The position numbers and the translations under genes were made by a program. A stretch of DNA of 64,000 nt from Symbiodinium natans (taxonomy: Eukaryota > Sar > Dinophyceae > Suessiales > Symbiodiniaceae). This document shows positions 63,871 through 64,000 of this stretch, piece after piece (positions within the stretch are counted from its first letter, which is position 1; the number at the start of each line of letters is the position of its first letter). The notes under the pieces are model-generated. The model was not told the origin of the DNA. It searched no databases and saw only the letters and a list, made by a program, of their open reading frames with translations. The stretch is taken from the NCBI GenBank assembly GCA_905221605.1, contig CAJNDS010002079.1, forward strand, positions 1,914,501 through 1,978,500, written 5' to 3'.

Positions 63871-64000
63871 CCCGGCCGGGGTCTTTTTTAGAGTTTAACC
63901 AGCAACATCTGGCTGCGACCTCCGCAGAGACGCGTGCTGGCCAAGTTTTGTTGTTTCGCAATTCCCCTCGTGCTGACGCGGGCAGGGTCTTGAGAGTTTA
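63871..64000 (+). other. 3' flank of the transporter gene
   Basis: GC-balanced sequence after the TGA with no further gene seen before the window ends. Confidence 0.4.

Overview
The window looks like nuclear DNA of a dinoflagellate, most likely a core dinoflagellate such as a Symbiodiniaceae relative. This is inferred from: (i) the TTTAGGG telomere motif (CCCTAAA on the other strand) scattered in dozens of pure and degenerate interstitial arrays; (ii) intron-split, GC-balanced genes running in the same direction for kilobases; (iii) introns that are themselves short repeated elements with inverted ends (introner-like); (iv) a non-LTR retroelement and gene families that resemble ones I associate with dinoflagellates. 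There is no rRNA, tRNA, CRISPR or bacterial-type operon, and no spliced-leader sequence that I could find.

Layout. 1-12.3 kb is a gene-bearing segment almost free of telomere motif: a minus-strand terminal exon (2.3-2.5 kb), a minus-strand tandem family of F-box-like / beta-domain genes (5.2-8.4 kb), a duplicated coding exon (10-10.5 kb) and a 78-bp tandem array organised into 330-343-bp higher-order units (11.0-12.1 kb). 12.36-18.7 kb is built of telomere-associated repeat units; a minus-strand, internally deleted LINE (15.2-17.17 kb) sits inside the telomeric part of one unit, and two empty sister units follow it. 18.7-20 kb has an acidic repeat ORF. 20.4-27.8 kb is a chain of unrelated tandem arrays (107, 32, 9, 21, ~50 and 12 bp), several of which contain internal inversions, mixed with telomeric arrays. 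27.8-31.3 kb is nearly all telomere-like repeat.

31.3-47.5 kb is a 16-kb island without any telomere motif. It carries many plus-strand, intron-split coding exons: a methyltransferase-like family member, a coiled-coil protein with a Cys/His cluster, a charged Lys/Asp-rich protein, and several proteins I do not recognise. 47.5-61 kb returns to telomere-repeat sea, seeded with ~100-bp inverted-repeat elements of at least five families. 61.0-63.9 kb is a plus-strand, nine-exon major-facilitator transporter gene of the Bcr/CflA (DHA1) type. Its introns are introner-like elements, telomere-motif arrays and simple repeats; it also shows a frameshift and an in-frame stop, so it may be decaying.

The strongest theme is the interplay of telomere repeats with mobile DNA. 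A LINE sits in telomere repeat, one inverted-repeat element interrupts a TTTAGGG run exactly, and telomere-motif arrays lie inside or at the edges of introns. Splice junctions, gene starts and gene limits are estimates made from reading frames only.
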